DNA of 64,000 nt. Source: Bacteroidota bacterium. Its GTDB lineage: Bacteria > Bacteroidota > Ignavibacteria > SZUA-365. Of this stretch, positions 34,161-43,328 are shown in pieces; position 1 is the stretch's first letter; each line of letters opens with the position of its first letter. The DNA lies in assembly GCA_014860565.1 (NCBI GenBank), contig JACZJN010000060.1, positions 1 to 64,000 of the forward strand. The letters run 5' to 3'. A program made the translations under genes and the position numbers. Below the pieces are notes generated by a model. The model ran no database searches and was not told the DNA's origin. It saw only the letters and a program-made list of their open reading frames with translations.

Positions 34161-35555
34161 ATGTTTTTCGTGTACGCACTCTCAGGAATATTGCGTAATA
34201 CAAGCGGCGCGCTTTCATCCAGCGTGTTCCGATTGATCACATCCGGATGGCTGCGATTCATGCTGCTCCTCCTCTGCAGCACGCCGATAAGTATGGCCCA
34301 GGGCATTCCCGCACAGCCCCTGCCCGTTCAATCCCCCTCCGTCAGGCGGACGCTGGATTTCTTTCTCAGCGCTGCAACTGAGAACGCCCCCTCTCTCCGT
34401 GACTACCAGAATCAGTTGAAAATCAATACGCTGGAGCAGCGGATCAATGAAGCCCAACACGAAGGCCTCCGAGTCTGGCTGAGTGGCGACTATCTTCTCG
34501 CTCCATTCTTCAACAACCATGGCGTTTTCGTCACGACGACCCCTTCGCCCGAGGCCATCGGCTATGATGCGGGCCTGACCAACGGTGGACTCTATTCCGC
34601 ACTGGTAAACGTCGAGCGCGACATTCTCAACGGCGGCATGACCGCTGCGCTGTCACGGCAGTCGGCGGTGAAGGACGAAACGCTCCGCTACGGCTATGAA
34701 CTGGAGAAACGGAATCTGCTCAAACAAATTACCGATCAATATATCGTCACCTTGCAGCGTCAGCTTCAGGTCCGGCTTTCGCAGGAGTCCACGGACAACC
34801 TGCACGAACAACTGCAGCTCACCGGTGCACTCGTACAGAAAGGCCTGTCTTCCGCGCGTGATTACCTGTTGTTGAAAATTGAGACGGAAGGCAGAGAGAT
34901 GGAACAGCGCGACGCCGCGCAGCAATATCGCAGCAGCCTGCGTCAACTGTACGCGGCCTGCGGCATTTCCGACACTACGATGGAGGAGCTGGAAGCGGTG
35001 GCGATCGCGCCGTCAGAGACCGGGGACGGTTCCACCTTTCTCCGGAAGTTCGAGCTCGACAGCCTCGCTGCCGCCGCCGGACAGGTGCTGTCCGAAACGA
35101 AATACGCACCCCAGCTGCGCGTGTTCGCGAACAGCGGTCTGAACGCTGTCGAACTGCATTCGATGGAAAGGAAATTCGGCGTCAGTGCCGGATTCAGTCT
35201 TACGCTCCCGCTGTTCGATGGTGGTCAGCGCGAACTGACGCAGCAGCAGAATATGCTCGCGCGATCCAGCATTGCCGACTATCGGCGGCATACGGTGCAG
35301 ATGATCCGCATTCAGCGCGACGACAGCCGCGAACGCCTGCACTCGCTCCAACGCACTCTGCGGGAGCTCGCGACGCAGATATCCGACTATAACGGCATTC
35401 TCGATCTTTCCGTCCGTCAGCTGCGTGACGGAAGTTTGTCGATGATCGACTACCTGTCCCTCATGCGCGGCTTCATCGACATCAGGAAACGCGAGATCGA
35501 CACACGCACGGCAGCGCTGCTCGAAACCAATACGTTGAATTACTGGAGCTGGTAG
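34161..35555 (+). CDS. TolC-family outer-membrane efflux protein
   Basis: 464 residues. The N-terminal signal region is RFMLLLLCSTPISMAQG, preceded by an unusually long lead if the ATG at 34161 is used. The body is mainly long amphipathic helices, with the TolC-type hairpin near LFDGGQRELTQQQNMLARSS (about residues 350-370) and NLLKQITDQYIVTLQRQLQV earlier. It probably trimerises into the outer-membrane duct for the RND pump encoded just after. It is followed one base later by the adaptor gene, so the three pump genes form one operon, possibly co-transcribed with the sensor kinase upstream. Confidence 0.88.
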   Translation: MFFVYALSGILRNTSGALSSSVFRLITSGWLRFMLLLLCSTPISMAQGIPAQPLPVQSPSVRRTLDFFLSAATENAPSLRDYQNQLKINTLEQRINEAQHEGLRVWLSGDYLLAPFFNNHGVFVTTTPSPEAIGYDAGLTNGGLYSALVNVERDILNGGMTAALSRQSAVKDETLRYGYELEKRNLLKQITDQYIVTLQRQLQVRLSQESTDNLHEQLQLTGALVQKGLSSARDYLLLKIETEGREMEQRDAAQQYRSSLRQLYAACGISDTTMEELEAVAIAPSETGDGSTFLRKFELDSLAAAAGQVLSETKYAPQLRVFANSGLNAVELHSMERKFGVSAGFSLTLPLFDGGQRELTQQQNMLARSSIADYRRHTVQMIRIQRDDSRERLHSLQRTLRELATQISDYNGILDLSVRQLRDGSLSMIDYLSLMRGFIDIRKREIDTRTAALLETNTLNYWSW

Positions 35556-35556
35556 A

Positions 35557-36579
35557 ATGATCACACGTCTCAGCAAACGTTCCTCCAGAGCACTCCGTTT
35601 CAGCGTACACCGCTTCAGCGCGCATCGCTTTCACTCTCGCCTCTTTGGCGTACACCACCTTGTCGGCAGCGCACGCGTCCTGCGCGTGACACTCCTTCTA
35701 ACGATACTGCTCTCCTCATGCGGGGGAAACACGGATGAAGGAAATGCGGATGCGGTGATGGGAACCCCGGTACGCGTAACGCACCCGTCGTATGTGGATC
35801 TGACCGAAACGATCGACATGAACGCCAACACGATTTTCCTGAAGAAGGAAAGCGTTCGTGCGACATTTCAGGGATTCATCCAGTCCATCCACAAAAATAT
35901 CGGCGAGGCAGTCGCGGCGGGTGATTTGCTCCTGGAAATGCGCACGCGGGAAGCCGCGGCCGAAGACAGTCTCGGCGTGCGCGTCGGGGATCAGGCATTC
36001 AATGGTCGCATTGGCATCCGGGCACATGCGTCCGGTGTGCTCACCGCGCTCAATTTCTCGGCCGGGGATTTCGTCAACGAGGGCGAACAGATTGCGGAAA
36101 TCGCCAATCCCGCGTCCCTGCGCATCACGCTGAATGTTCCCTACCAGTACGCCGCCGCGCTGGATCGCCGTTCGGTCTGCACCATACAGCTGCCGGACGG
36201 ACGGAGGCACCCGGCGACGATCGAGAGTATTCTGCCCAGCGTGGATGCGGTATCGCAGACGCAGACCTTCCTGCTGCGCGCACCGGCCGCCGGATTTCTT
36301 CCTGAACATCTCAACCTTCAGGCCAGTTTTCCGCTGCACACGGTGCGCCACGCGCTGGTGCTGCCACGCGCGGCGGTCATGAGCGATGAGATGCAGCAGC
36401 ATTTCTGGGTGATGCGCGTGGTCGGCGACACGATCGCCGTGCGCATCAGCATTCGCCGCGGCCTGGAAGTCGACAGCCTCGTGCAGCTGCTCGCGCCCTC
36501 GCTCGATACCACGGCCTGGATTGTCACCGATGGCGCCTATGCACTTGCCGACTCCTCGCGCATCGTTGTGGACAGGTAG
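35557..36579 (+). CDS. RND efflux periplasmic adaptor (membrane fusion protein), likely lipoprotein
   Basis: 340 residues. A lipobox LTILLSSCGG places the lipidated Cys at about residue 55, behind an odd, basic, His-rich lead (RFSVHRFSAHRFHSRLF). A GTG near 35685 would give a normal-length signal, so the true start is uncertain. The core has the two biotinyl-lipoyl half motifs: FIQSIHKNIGEAVAAGDLLL and RAHASGVLTALNFSAGDFVN. The coiled-coil hairpin between them is very short. A beta-barrel domain follows (NVPYQYAAALDRRSVCTIQL). It should bridge the TolC-like and RND proteins. Confidence 0.85.
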   Translation: MITRLSKRSSRALRFSVHRFSAHRFHSRLFGVHHLVGSARVLRVTLLLTILLSSCGGNTDEGNADAVMGTPVRVTHPSYVDLTETIDMNANTIFLKKESVRATFQGFIQSIHKNIGEAVAAGDLLLEMRTREAAAEDSLGVRVGDQAFNGRIGIRAHASGVLTALNFSAGDFVNEGEQIAEIANPASLRITLNVPYQYAAALDRRSVCTIQLPDGRRHPATIESILPSVDAVSQTQTFLLRAPAAGFLPEHLNLQASFPLHTVRHALVLPRAAVMSDEMQQHFWVMRVVGDTIAVRISIRRGLEVDSLVQLLAPSLDTTAWIVTDGAYALADSSRIVVDR

Positions 36580-36582
36580 ACG

Positions 36583-39500
36583 ATGGATAAGTTCTACGTT
36601 TCCTACCGAAGTCCCATTGCTGTTTTTCTCCTCCTGCTCCTGGTCGCTGGCGGCTACGCGTTGACGAACATTAAAACCGGCCTCTTCCCCGACATCACAT
36701 TTCCGAAGATCAAGATCATCGCGGAAAATGGGGAACAGCCCATCGACAACATGATGGTCACCGTGACCGTCCCGCTCGAGAACGCCGTCAAACGTGTTGA
36801 AGAGCTGCGTATGATCCGGAGCACAACCAGCCGGGGAAGCTGCGAGATATCGGCGTTTCTCAACTGGAACTCCGATGTGGATCTCGGCAAGCAGCGCATC
36901 GAAGCGCAGATCACGGCCATCCGGCAATCTCTGCCCCCGGGCGTCGTGACCACGGTCGAGAAAATGAATCCGTCGATTCTCCCGGTGATGGGGTTCTCCC
37001 TGCACGGCGCGGGACACAGCGCAGTGGAACTGCGCGACCTGGCCGAGTACACAATCAAACCCATTTTGGCACGCATCGAGGGTGTATCCGACGTAGCGGT
37101 CACCGGCGGCAAGGTGAAGGAGTACCAGATCGTGCTCGATGCCATGCGCATGAGCAACTTCCGCATCACGCCCGCAGTCATTGAGAACGTACTTGCGCAA
37201 TCGAATTTCATTGCGTCCAACGGCTTCATGACGGATTTCAATCGTCTGTACCTGACGCTGACCGATGCGGCAGTAGACAATCTCGAGGAACTTCGCAATA
37301 CGGTTGTCCTCACCACCGCGCAGGGCGTGGTGCGTCTGCGCGACGTAGCGGATGTACACATTGGCGAGCGGCGGGAGTTCGTCCGCATCAATGCCGACGG
37401 CGACGACGTTCCCCTGATCGCCCTGCTCAAGCAGCCGAAGGCGAATCTGATCGATGTCACCGATGCGGTGCATGCACGTCTCGACGAGATCGCGGCAATC
37501 CTGCCGCCCGGAGTGACGCTGAGAACGTATTATGACCAGTCCACCTTTGTCTCAGGGTCCATCGGGAGTCTGCGTGATGTGCTTTGGATCGGACTGTTGC
37601 TCGCCCTGCTTGTGACCGTCGTTTTCCTGCGGTCATTGAAAGCGAGTTCGGTGGTGCTCGTCACCATTCCCGTCACACTCGCCCTGACGCTGGCGGTGAT
37701 GCAGGCCATGGGCGCAACGTTCAACATCATGACTATCGGTGCCATCGCCGCCGCAATCGGACTGGTGATCGATGACGCCATCGTCGTAGTAGAACAAATC
37801 CACCGCACGCATGAAGAGCATCCAGACGAAGCGGGCAGCCATCTCGTCGGCCGCGGCGTGCAATATCTGCTTCCCGCCATGATAGGATCTTCGCTCAGCA
37901 CTATCGTGATTCTACTGCCCTTCGCGCTGATGAGCGGTGTTGCGGGCGCATATTTCAAAGTGATGACGGATACGATGATCATCACGCTCGTCTGTTCGTT
38001 CATCGTCACGTGGATCGGACTGCCGGTCGTCTATCTGCTTTTCTCCCGGAGCGAAGCGAAATCGCTTCCCACACCGAAAGTACCGCGGCAGCGAAACTGG
38101 GTCTTGTTTTTCCTGCGCCGGCCGTGGATCACGGGGGCATTCGTCCTGCTGCTGGCAGTGGCGGGCGGCTTCTCGATTACGCGATTGCCGTCGGGATTCC
38201 TGCCCGAAATGGATGAGGGCTCCATTGTGCTCGATTTCGACAGTCCCCCGGGTACCTCGCTCGAGGACACCGACCGCATGCTGCGCGTCGTCGACGGCAT
38301 CCTCCACGACACGCCTGAAGTGGAGCATTTCTCGCGCCGAACAGGGACGCAGATGGGCTTTTTCATCACCGAACCAAGCCGCGGTGATTACCTGATCCAG
38401 CTGCGCAACAGCCGAAGCAGAAGCACGGAGGAAGTTTCCGACGACATCCGCAGGCGTGTCGAGGCGGCGCAGCCCGCGCTGAAGATTGATTTTGGCCAGG
38501 TGATCGGCGACATGCTGGGAGACTTGATGGCCTCGGTGCAGCCGGTCGAAGTGAAAATCTTCGGCGACGATCCCCACCGTCTGACCGTACTCGCCGACAG
38601 TGTAGCGGCGGTGATCCGCCGCGTCCCCGGCACCGCCGATGTTTTCAACGGCATCACCATCGCCGGACCCGAAATCAGCATGGAACCGTATATCGCGCAG
38701 CTTGCGCAGTACGGGATGACGCCCAGCGATTTCCAGTACCAGATGCAGACGCGCATCGAGGGTTCTATCGTGGGCGGCATGCTGGAGAAGAACCGCATGG
38801 TGGATATCCGTATGATGGGCGAAGCCCACCGGAATTCCGCCACGGCGCTTCACTCCGGATCGCTCTTTTTGCCCGATGGCAGACTCAAGCCGATCAACGA
38901 ATTCTCCTCCCTGCACCTTCGTAACGGTGTCGCGGAAATCGACCGGGAAAATCTCAAGCCGATGGTCGCCGTGACGGCCCGCCTCAACAACCGATCGCTC
39001 GGCGACGTGCTCGCCGACATCCGTTCGCAAGTCGCACGCGAGATCGCCCTGCCCCCCGGTTTCCAGATCGAATACGGCGGCGCCTATGCGGAACAGCAGC
39101 AGGCGTTCGGAGAACTGCTGGTGATCCTGTTGCTGGCGTTGCTGCTGGTGTTCATCGTGATACTTGTACTCTTCCGTACCGTGGGCGTCGCGCTGGTCAT
39201 CATCGGCCTCGCCCTACTTGGCACCACAGGCAGCATCCTTGCGCTGCTATTCACCGGCACGCCTCTCAACGTCGGGAGCTATACCGGCATCATAATGATC
39301 GTCGGCATCATCGGTGAGAACGCCATATTCACCTATCAGCAGTATCACAGCGCGAGAGAGAATGGATCCAATCGCGACGATGCGCTGGTGTTCTCGATTT
39401 CCACACGACTGCGCCCCAAACTCATGACCGCGCTCGGTGCCATCGCCGCGCTCTTCCCGCTTGCGCTGGGCATCGGCACTGGTGCGCAGATGCACCAGCC

Positions 39501-39639
39501 GCTCGCGATCGCAATCATCGGCGGACTGCTGGTGGCCCTCCCACTGCTGATCCTCGTTTTCCCGACCGCCCTGCGCCTGCTGGAGCGCAGTGAACCAGAA
39601 TCCAATAAGCCCCGTCCCGTTATCCCACCGGCAGCGTGA
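36583..39639 (+). CDS. RND-family efflux pump permease (AcrB/MdtB-like)
   Basis: 1018 residues with 12 membrane helices and two large periplasmic loops, normal for RND pumps. The N-terminus is FYVSYRSPIAVFLLLLLVAG, the porter domain has GLFPDITFPKIKI, and the proton relay helix is GAIAAAIGLVIDDAIVVVEQ with paired Asp. The second half repeats the fold (FSITRLPSGFLPEMDEGSIV). It starts three bases after the adaptor stop. The family includes multidrug (HAE) and metal (HME) pumps; I see no clear Met-rich metal path and cannot fix the substrate. Its last 20 bases overlap the end of the convergent kinase gene. Confidence 0.94.
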   Translation: MDKFYVSYRSPIAVFLLLLLVAGGYALTNIKTGLFPDITFPKIKIIAENGEQPIDNMMVTVTVPLENAVKRVEELRMIRSTTSRGSCEISAFLNWNSDVDLGKQRIEAQITAIRQSLPPGVVTTVEKMNPSILPVMGFSLHGAGHSAVELRDLAEYTIKPILARIEGVSDVAVTGGKVKEYQIVLDAMRMSNFRITPAVIENVLAQSNFIASNGFMTDFNRLYLTLTDAAVDNLEELRNTVVLTTAQGVVRLRDVADVHIGERREFVRINADGDDVPLIALLKQPKANLIDVTDAVHARLDEIAAILPPGVTLRTYYDQSTFVSGSIGSLRDVLWIGLLLALLVTVVFLRSLKASSVVLVTIPVTLALTLAVMQAMGATFNIMTIGAIAAAIGLVIDDAIVVVEQIHRTHEEHPDEAGSHLVGRGVQYLLPAMIGSSLSTIVILLPFALMSGVAGAYFKVMTDTMIITLVCSFIVTWIGLPVVYLLFSRSEAKSLPTPKVPRQRNWVLFFLRRPWITGAFVLLLAVAGGFSITRLPSGFLPEMDEGSIVLDFDSPPGTSLEDTDRMLRVVDGILHDTPEVEHFSRRTGTQMGFFITEPSRGDYLIQLRNSRSRSTEEVSDDIRRRVEAAQPALKIDFGQVIGDMLGDLMASVQPVEVKIFGDDPHRLTVLADSVAAVIRRVPGTADVFNGITIAGPEISMEPYIAQLAQYGMTPSDFQYQMQTRIEGSIVGGMLEKNRMVDIRMMGEAHRNSATALHSGSLFLPDGRLKPINEFSSLHLRNGVAEIDRENLKPMVAVTARLNNRSLGDVLADIRSQVAREIALPPGFQIEYGGAYAEQQQAFGELLVILLLALLLVFIVILVLFRTVGVALVIIGLALLGTTGSILALLFTGTPLNVGSYTGIIMIVGIIGENAIFTYQQYHSARENGSNRDDALVFSISTRLRPKLMTALGAIAALFPLALGIGTGAQMHQPLAIAIIGGLLVALPLLILVFPTALRLLERSEPESNKPRPVIPPAA

Positions 39640-41554
39640 TCACGAATTCGGTGTATTCGTTTTCCTCGGACAGAACGTCAAGCGAGCCCTCGTATTTCTG
39701 CACGATGATGTCGTAGGTGATCGAGAGGCCGAGACCGGTGCCCTTGCCGGTTTCTTTCGTTGTGTAGAAGGGCTCGAAGATACGGGTGCGGACGGACTCG
39801 GGGATGCCGCCGCCGTTGTCGCGGATGCGGATGGTGACCGAGCGGTTGCTCAGGCGTGTGCTCACGGATATGCGCGGGGCAAACTCATCGTCCGGATTTT
39901 TCTGACAGCGCTCGCTCACGGCGTCGATGGCGTTGTTGATGATGTTGAGAAATACCTGGCTCAAATCCTGCGGCACGACATTGATCGCCGGGAGTGCGGG
40001 ATCGAGTTCCGTGGCGAACTCCGGCTTCATCGAGCAGTGCATGGCCTTGGTGCCGTGCGCGGCAAGCTCCAGCACATAGCCGAGCAGCGCATTGACATCG
40101 GCCGATTGCCGTTCTTCCGACGAACTGCGGGCGTGCAGCATCATGCCGCTTACGATGGCGTCGGCCCGATTTCCATGTTCATGGATTTTTTCCACGGCCT
40201 GCATCAGCTCTTTGTACACCTGATGAAATTTCTCTGGATCGTCTTTCTCCTGCTCGAGTTCCTCGAGCAGTTCCTTCGACACTTCGGAAAAATTCTTGAT
40301 GAAATTGAGGGGATTACGGATCTCGTGCGCAATGCCTGCAGTCAGCTGTCCGAGAGACGCCAGTTTCCCCTGCACGATCAGCTGCTTTTGTGTCGCCTGC
40401 AGTTTTTTCGCGATACGCGACTTGCTGCGATAGCCGAAGAATGAGATCACGGAGAATACTATCACGAGCAGCAGCACACCCGCTGTCGCCCATGCGATTG
40501 TCGATTGTAGTTCGTTGGTGCGCTTGAGCAGCTCGACTTCGCGTTCCGCCTGTTCGAGTTTGTAGCTGGCTTCCACCTTCGCGAGTTCGCGCGCCTTGCT
40601 TTCATCGAGAAGGCTGTCCTTTACTTCCGCGGACTTGAGATGGTGATGATACGCCTGTTCGAAATTCCGCATGTCGGCATAGGTCCGCGACAATCCCTCG
40701 AACGCCTCTTCCACCTGTTTCCGATCCCCGATCCCCTGCGACAATGAGAGAGCGCGCGAAAAGGACTCCAGCGCCTCCTCGAAACGTCTCGTCTGGCGCA
40801 TGATCGATCCGATGCTCAGGCAAACGCTGGCGATGCGGCGTTTGTCGCCCAGCTTTTCACGGATCTCGAGGCTGCGCCGGTATTCACGCAGCGCGTTGTC
40901 GTATTGCTTCTGCAGTTCGTATATCCAGCCGATGTTGTTGAGACTGGTGGACGCACCGAGCAGATCGCCCAACCCTGAGTACTGTTCGTACGCCAGGCGT
41001 GTGTACCGCAGGGCGCCCGCATAATCACCTCTCTCCGAACAGATCAATCCCAGGTTGGCGTTCGTGGTCGCGGCGCGCTCGGGCGTGGCGCTCGCCTCGA
41101 GCGCGTCCTTGAAGTATTGCTGGGCCTTGTCAAGGTTGCCGAGCTGCCAGTGCACTACGCCAATGTTGTTGTAGGACGATGCGATGCCTTCCGGATTCTC
41201 AAGCCGTTCGAAAATCCGGAGTCCGTTGAGATTCGCGGTGATCGCCTCGGCATAATTCCCGAGTATGTACTCTATAACTCCCGTATTTCGGTATGCCCAG
41301 CCCTGCCCTTCCTCGTAGGCAAGGGAGTCTGCGAGATGCTGCGCCTGTGCGGCATAGTCGAGCGCCAGTTCGGGTTCATTATGCCGCAGTTCCCAGGCGA
41401 TCGCGTTGAGTGCATCGACCCGAGCGGCAGATGGACGCGCCGCGTCGAGCCTCCGGCTGAGACTGTCCGGGACCTGGGAGAAAGCCATGAACGGAAAGAG
41501 GAGGAACAGGAGCGCCCAGAGAACGGGACGCGTAGCGTTGTGCGAATATGTCAT
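39620..41554 (-). CDS. TPR-containing membrane sensor histidine kinase
   Basis: 644 residues. The signal peptide is LWALLFLLFPFMAFSQ. Six or seven tetratricopeptide repeats fill about 35-320 (GWAYRNTGVIEYILGNYAEA, ASSYNNIGVVHWQLGNLDKA), a periplasmic protein-interaction sensor. A helical linker leads to a membrane helix near 350-372 (WATAGVLLLVIVFSVISF). The kinase core LASLGQLTAGIAHEIRNPLN has His410, then NRADAIVSGMMLHAR and an ATPase with DNGGGIPESV and GKGTGLGLSI. The core is very close to that of the propeller kinase 5 kb away. No partner regulator is adjacent. It converges on, and overlaps by 20 bp, the RND gene. Confidence 0.93.
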   Translation of the reverse strand: MTYSHNATRPVLWALLFLLFPFMAFSQVPDSLSRRLDAARPSAARVDALNAIAWELRHNEPELALDYAAQAQHLADSLAYEEGQGWAYRNTGVIEYILGNYAEAITANLNGLRIFERLENPEGIASSYNNIGVVHWQLGNLDKAQQYFKDALEASATPERAATTNANLGLICSERGDYAGALRYTRLAYEQYSGLGDLLGASTSLNNIGWIYELQKQYDNALREYRRSLEIREKLGDKRRIASVCLSIGSIMRQTRRFEEALESFSRALSLSQGIGDRKQVEEAFEGLSRTYADMRNFEQAYHHHLKSAEVKDSLLDESKARELAKVEASYKLEQAEREVELLKRTNELQSTIAWATAGVLLLVIVFSVISFFGYRSKSRIAKKLQATQKQLIVQGKLASLGQLTAGIAHEIRNPLNFIKNFSEVSKELLEELEQEKDDPEKFHQVYKELMQAVEKIHEHGNRADAIVSGMMLHARSSSEERQSADVNALLGYVLELAAHGTKAMHCSMKPEFATELDPALPAINVVPQDLSQVFLNIINNAIDAVSERCQKNPDDEFAPRISVSTRLSNRSVTIRIRDNGGGIPESVRTRIFEPFYTTKETGKGTGLGLSITYDIIVQKYEGSLDVLSEENEYTEFVITLPVG

Positions 41555-41877
41555 GTCGATACTGCGACCTCATGCTGCACGTACGAGCGAAAGGAAACTC
41601 TTCTGGCCTTTGGGAAGCGTTCAAAAATATAGCGAAAAAATAATTAAATCTTGTGGTGACTTTATTCTCCTCACGCATTGCATCGCATCGCCCACTGTCA
41701 ATATCTTTACGCGAGTCGATCACACATATTATTTCATGTTGCCTCCCGGCCGTTATTCGGTGATCCGCGCATGTACCGGATTCCGAGATGCTGATTTTGC
41801 CCCGCGATTGCCGCGGGCATTTCGCTCTTCGCGGTTGTGGCAGCGAGTGCTCTTGGATGCAAAAGGAATTCTCGCGC
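41555..41877. other. 323-bp AT-rich divergent intergenic region
   Basis: It lies between the TPR kinase and the outer-membrane protein gene. The stretch 41625-41660 is strongly AT-rich (runs of A with TATAG and TAATTAAAT) and probably contains the kinase promoter. No gene or RNA structure was recognised. Confidence 0.5.
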
Positions 41878-42792
41878 ATGCTTCGATATATATCTTTTCT
41901 CTTTCTGATGCTCGTCGTCCCTGTCGCACTTGCCGCGCAATCGGCAAACAGGGAAAAGGCGAGTGAATTCAGTTATCTCGTTCGTCCCGCCTTCACGTTC
42001 TTGATGTCGACCGAGCAAACCAAGAATGCTGAGGAACTTGTTCTCTCCATGTACGGACAACTGCGCTCCCAGATGTCCTTCGACGTCAGCGCGGTCCATG
42101 TGAAATCCTACCTGAACGCGGACTTCAAACGTGAAGCGTACTCCGACGCGGCGCCTCGCAACCTTCGCGACGACCTGATCGTCTCGTTCATCCCCTCTGT
42201 CCACATTTCCGACAAATACAAGGTGAGCCTGTTTCTCGAACTGACCATGGAAACGGACATGGCGCACGGAGAGCGCGACGGGATTCGTACCTCCTTCATG
42301 GACCCGGCTTTCTTTTATGAAACACTCTACATCGGTCAATGGGCCGATTGGAAATCTGACGACAAGTCCCAGCGACTCAGCTTTCGCTACGGCGTCGGCT
42401 ATGCATTTCAGCAGACCATGACCAGTAATTTCCTCCTCACCGGGGAGCGCAATCTGACTCTGGATCCGGAGAATCCGCTGTCCGCCATTCGCAAGGCGCG
42501 CAGCGTGAAGCTGGAGTCCGGCTACAGCGCCCTGGCCAGCTTCGAGTATCTCAACGATTTCACCGACAATCTCTCCTTCTTTCTGAAGACCTTCGGCATT
42601 GCTCTTTCCAAAGGCGACCTGGGATCGTTTTTCGAAAATCCGCACGCCGTCGCCGAATTTGAAACAGGGTTGACCTACAAGGTTTTTTCCTTCCGCTACA
42701 ACCTTCGTCTTGTGTACGACCCCAATTACTCGAGCCGCCGTCAGCTGGATCAGTCAGCGACCTTCGGCATTCAACTCGAATTCAAGGACTGA
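41878..42792 (+). CDS. Outer-membrane beta-barrel-like protein of unknown function
   Basis: 304 residues from the ATG at 41878, with AAGGA ten bases upstream; the signal peptide is MLRYISFLFLMLVVPVALAA. The mature part has alternating hydrophobic/polar strands (VHVKSYLNADFKREAY, HISDKYKVSLFLELTMETDM, RLSFRYGVGYAFQQTM, FSFRYNLRLVYDPNY) and ends ATFGIQLEFKD, a typical outer-membrane strand close to the C-terminus. It resembles DUF3078-type or similar barrels of Bacteroidota only in general features. It is followed 53 bp later by a small secreted protein gene, probably in the same operon. Confidence 0.6.
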   Translation: MLRYISFLFLMLVVPVALAAQSANREKASEFSYLVRPAFTFLMSTEQTKNAEELVLSMYGQLRSQMSFDVSAVHVKSYLNADFKREAYSDAAPRNLRDDLIVSFIPSVHISDKYKVSLFLELTMETDMAHGERDGIRTSFMDPAFFYETLYIGQWADWKSDDKSQRLSFRYGVGYAFQQTMTSNFLLTGERNLTLDPENPLSAIRKARSVKLESGYSALASFEYLNDFTDNLSFFLKTFGIALSKGDLGSFFENPHAVAEFETGLTYKVFSFRYNLRLVYDPNYSSRRQLDQSATFGIQLEFKD

Positions 42793-42844
42793 TGTGAAGA
42801 TCATCCGCGCACGAACCATTCCCCATCATCACAGGAGTACACGC

Positions 42845-43255
42845 ATGAATCGACTGAGTAAAATCGCAGGCATCCTGCTTCTGCTCACTCTCGTCGCCGG
42901 CGCCGCCTGGGCGCTCGCCGACAGCAAGTCCGTCAACTTCCTTTTCGAGGCCGCTTGGGAAGTCGACGAAACCCTTCCCGGCGGGGGCGTAATCGTCAGC
43001 CGCGGAGAGGGCAGCAACGGAGTGATTACCGTCGACCTCCCGATGCCTCCGCCCACCGACGCCGTCGAGCCACCGATCGAATTGAATGCGGACGATGTCA
43101 CCTATATGGACATCAAGGTGAAAGACGAGAACGGTGTCGAGCACCACTATACCGAGGATCACATCAAGACGGTGAATTACAACCTCGAGTTCGAGTACGA
43201 GTGGGACAACGGGACGACGCAGAAATATGTCGTGAAAAACACGGTCAAGAAATAG
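42845..43255 (+). CDS. Small secreted hypothetical protein
   Basis: 136 residues. AGGAG stands nine bases before the ATG at 42845. The signal peptide is IAGILLLLTLVAGAAWALA. The mature 110 residues are acidic with beta-strand character, a proline-rich linker (PMPPPTDAVEPPIEL) and repeated Tyr/Glu strands near the end (YNLEFEYEWDNGTTQKYVV). No known family was recognised. It sits downstream of the barrel gene and ends just before a strong terminator, so it may work with that barrel. Confidence 0.65.
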   Translation: MNRLSKIAGILLLLTLVAGAAWALADSKSVNFLFEAAWEVDETLPGGGVIVSRGEGSNGVITVDLPMPPPTDAVEPPIELNADDVTYMDIKVKDENGVEHHYTEDHIKTVNYNLEFEYEWDNGTTQKYVVKNTVKK

Positions 43256-43267
43256 ACCACGCGCTCA

Positions 43268-43310
43268 GCCGAAGGGAGAACGCTCCCCGCGCTCTCCCTT
43301 CGGCATTTCT
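43268..43310 (+). terminator. Terminator between the small secreted gene and the TonB receptor gene
   Basis: A perfect 12-bp stem GCCGAAGGGAGA / TCTCCCTTCGGC (43268-43279 and 43293-43304) followed by ATTTCTTTC. It lies 12 bp after the stop and probably serves both converging genes. Confidence 0.85.
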
Positions 43311-43328
43311 TTCATCCCCTTCTCATCG

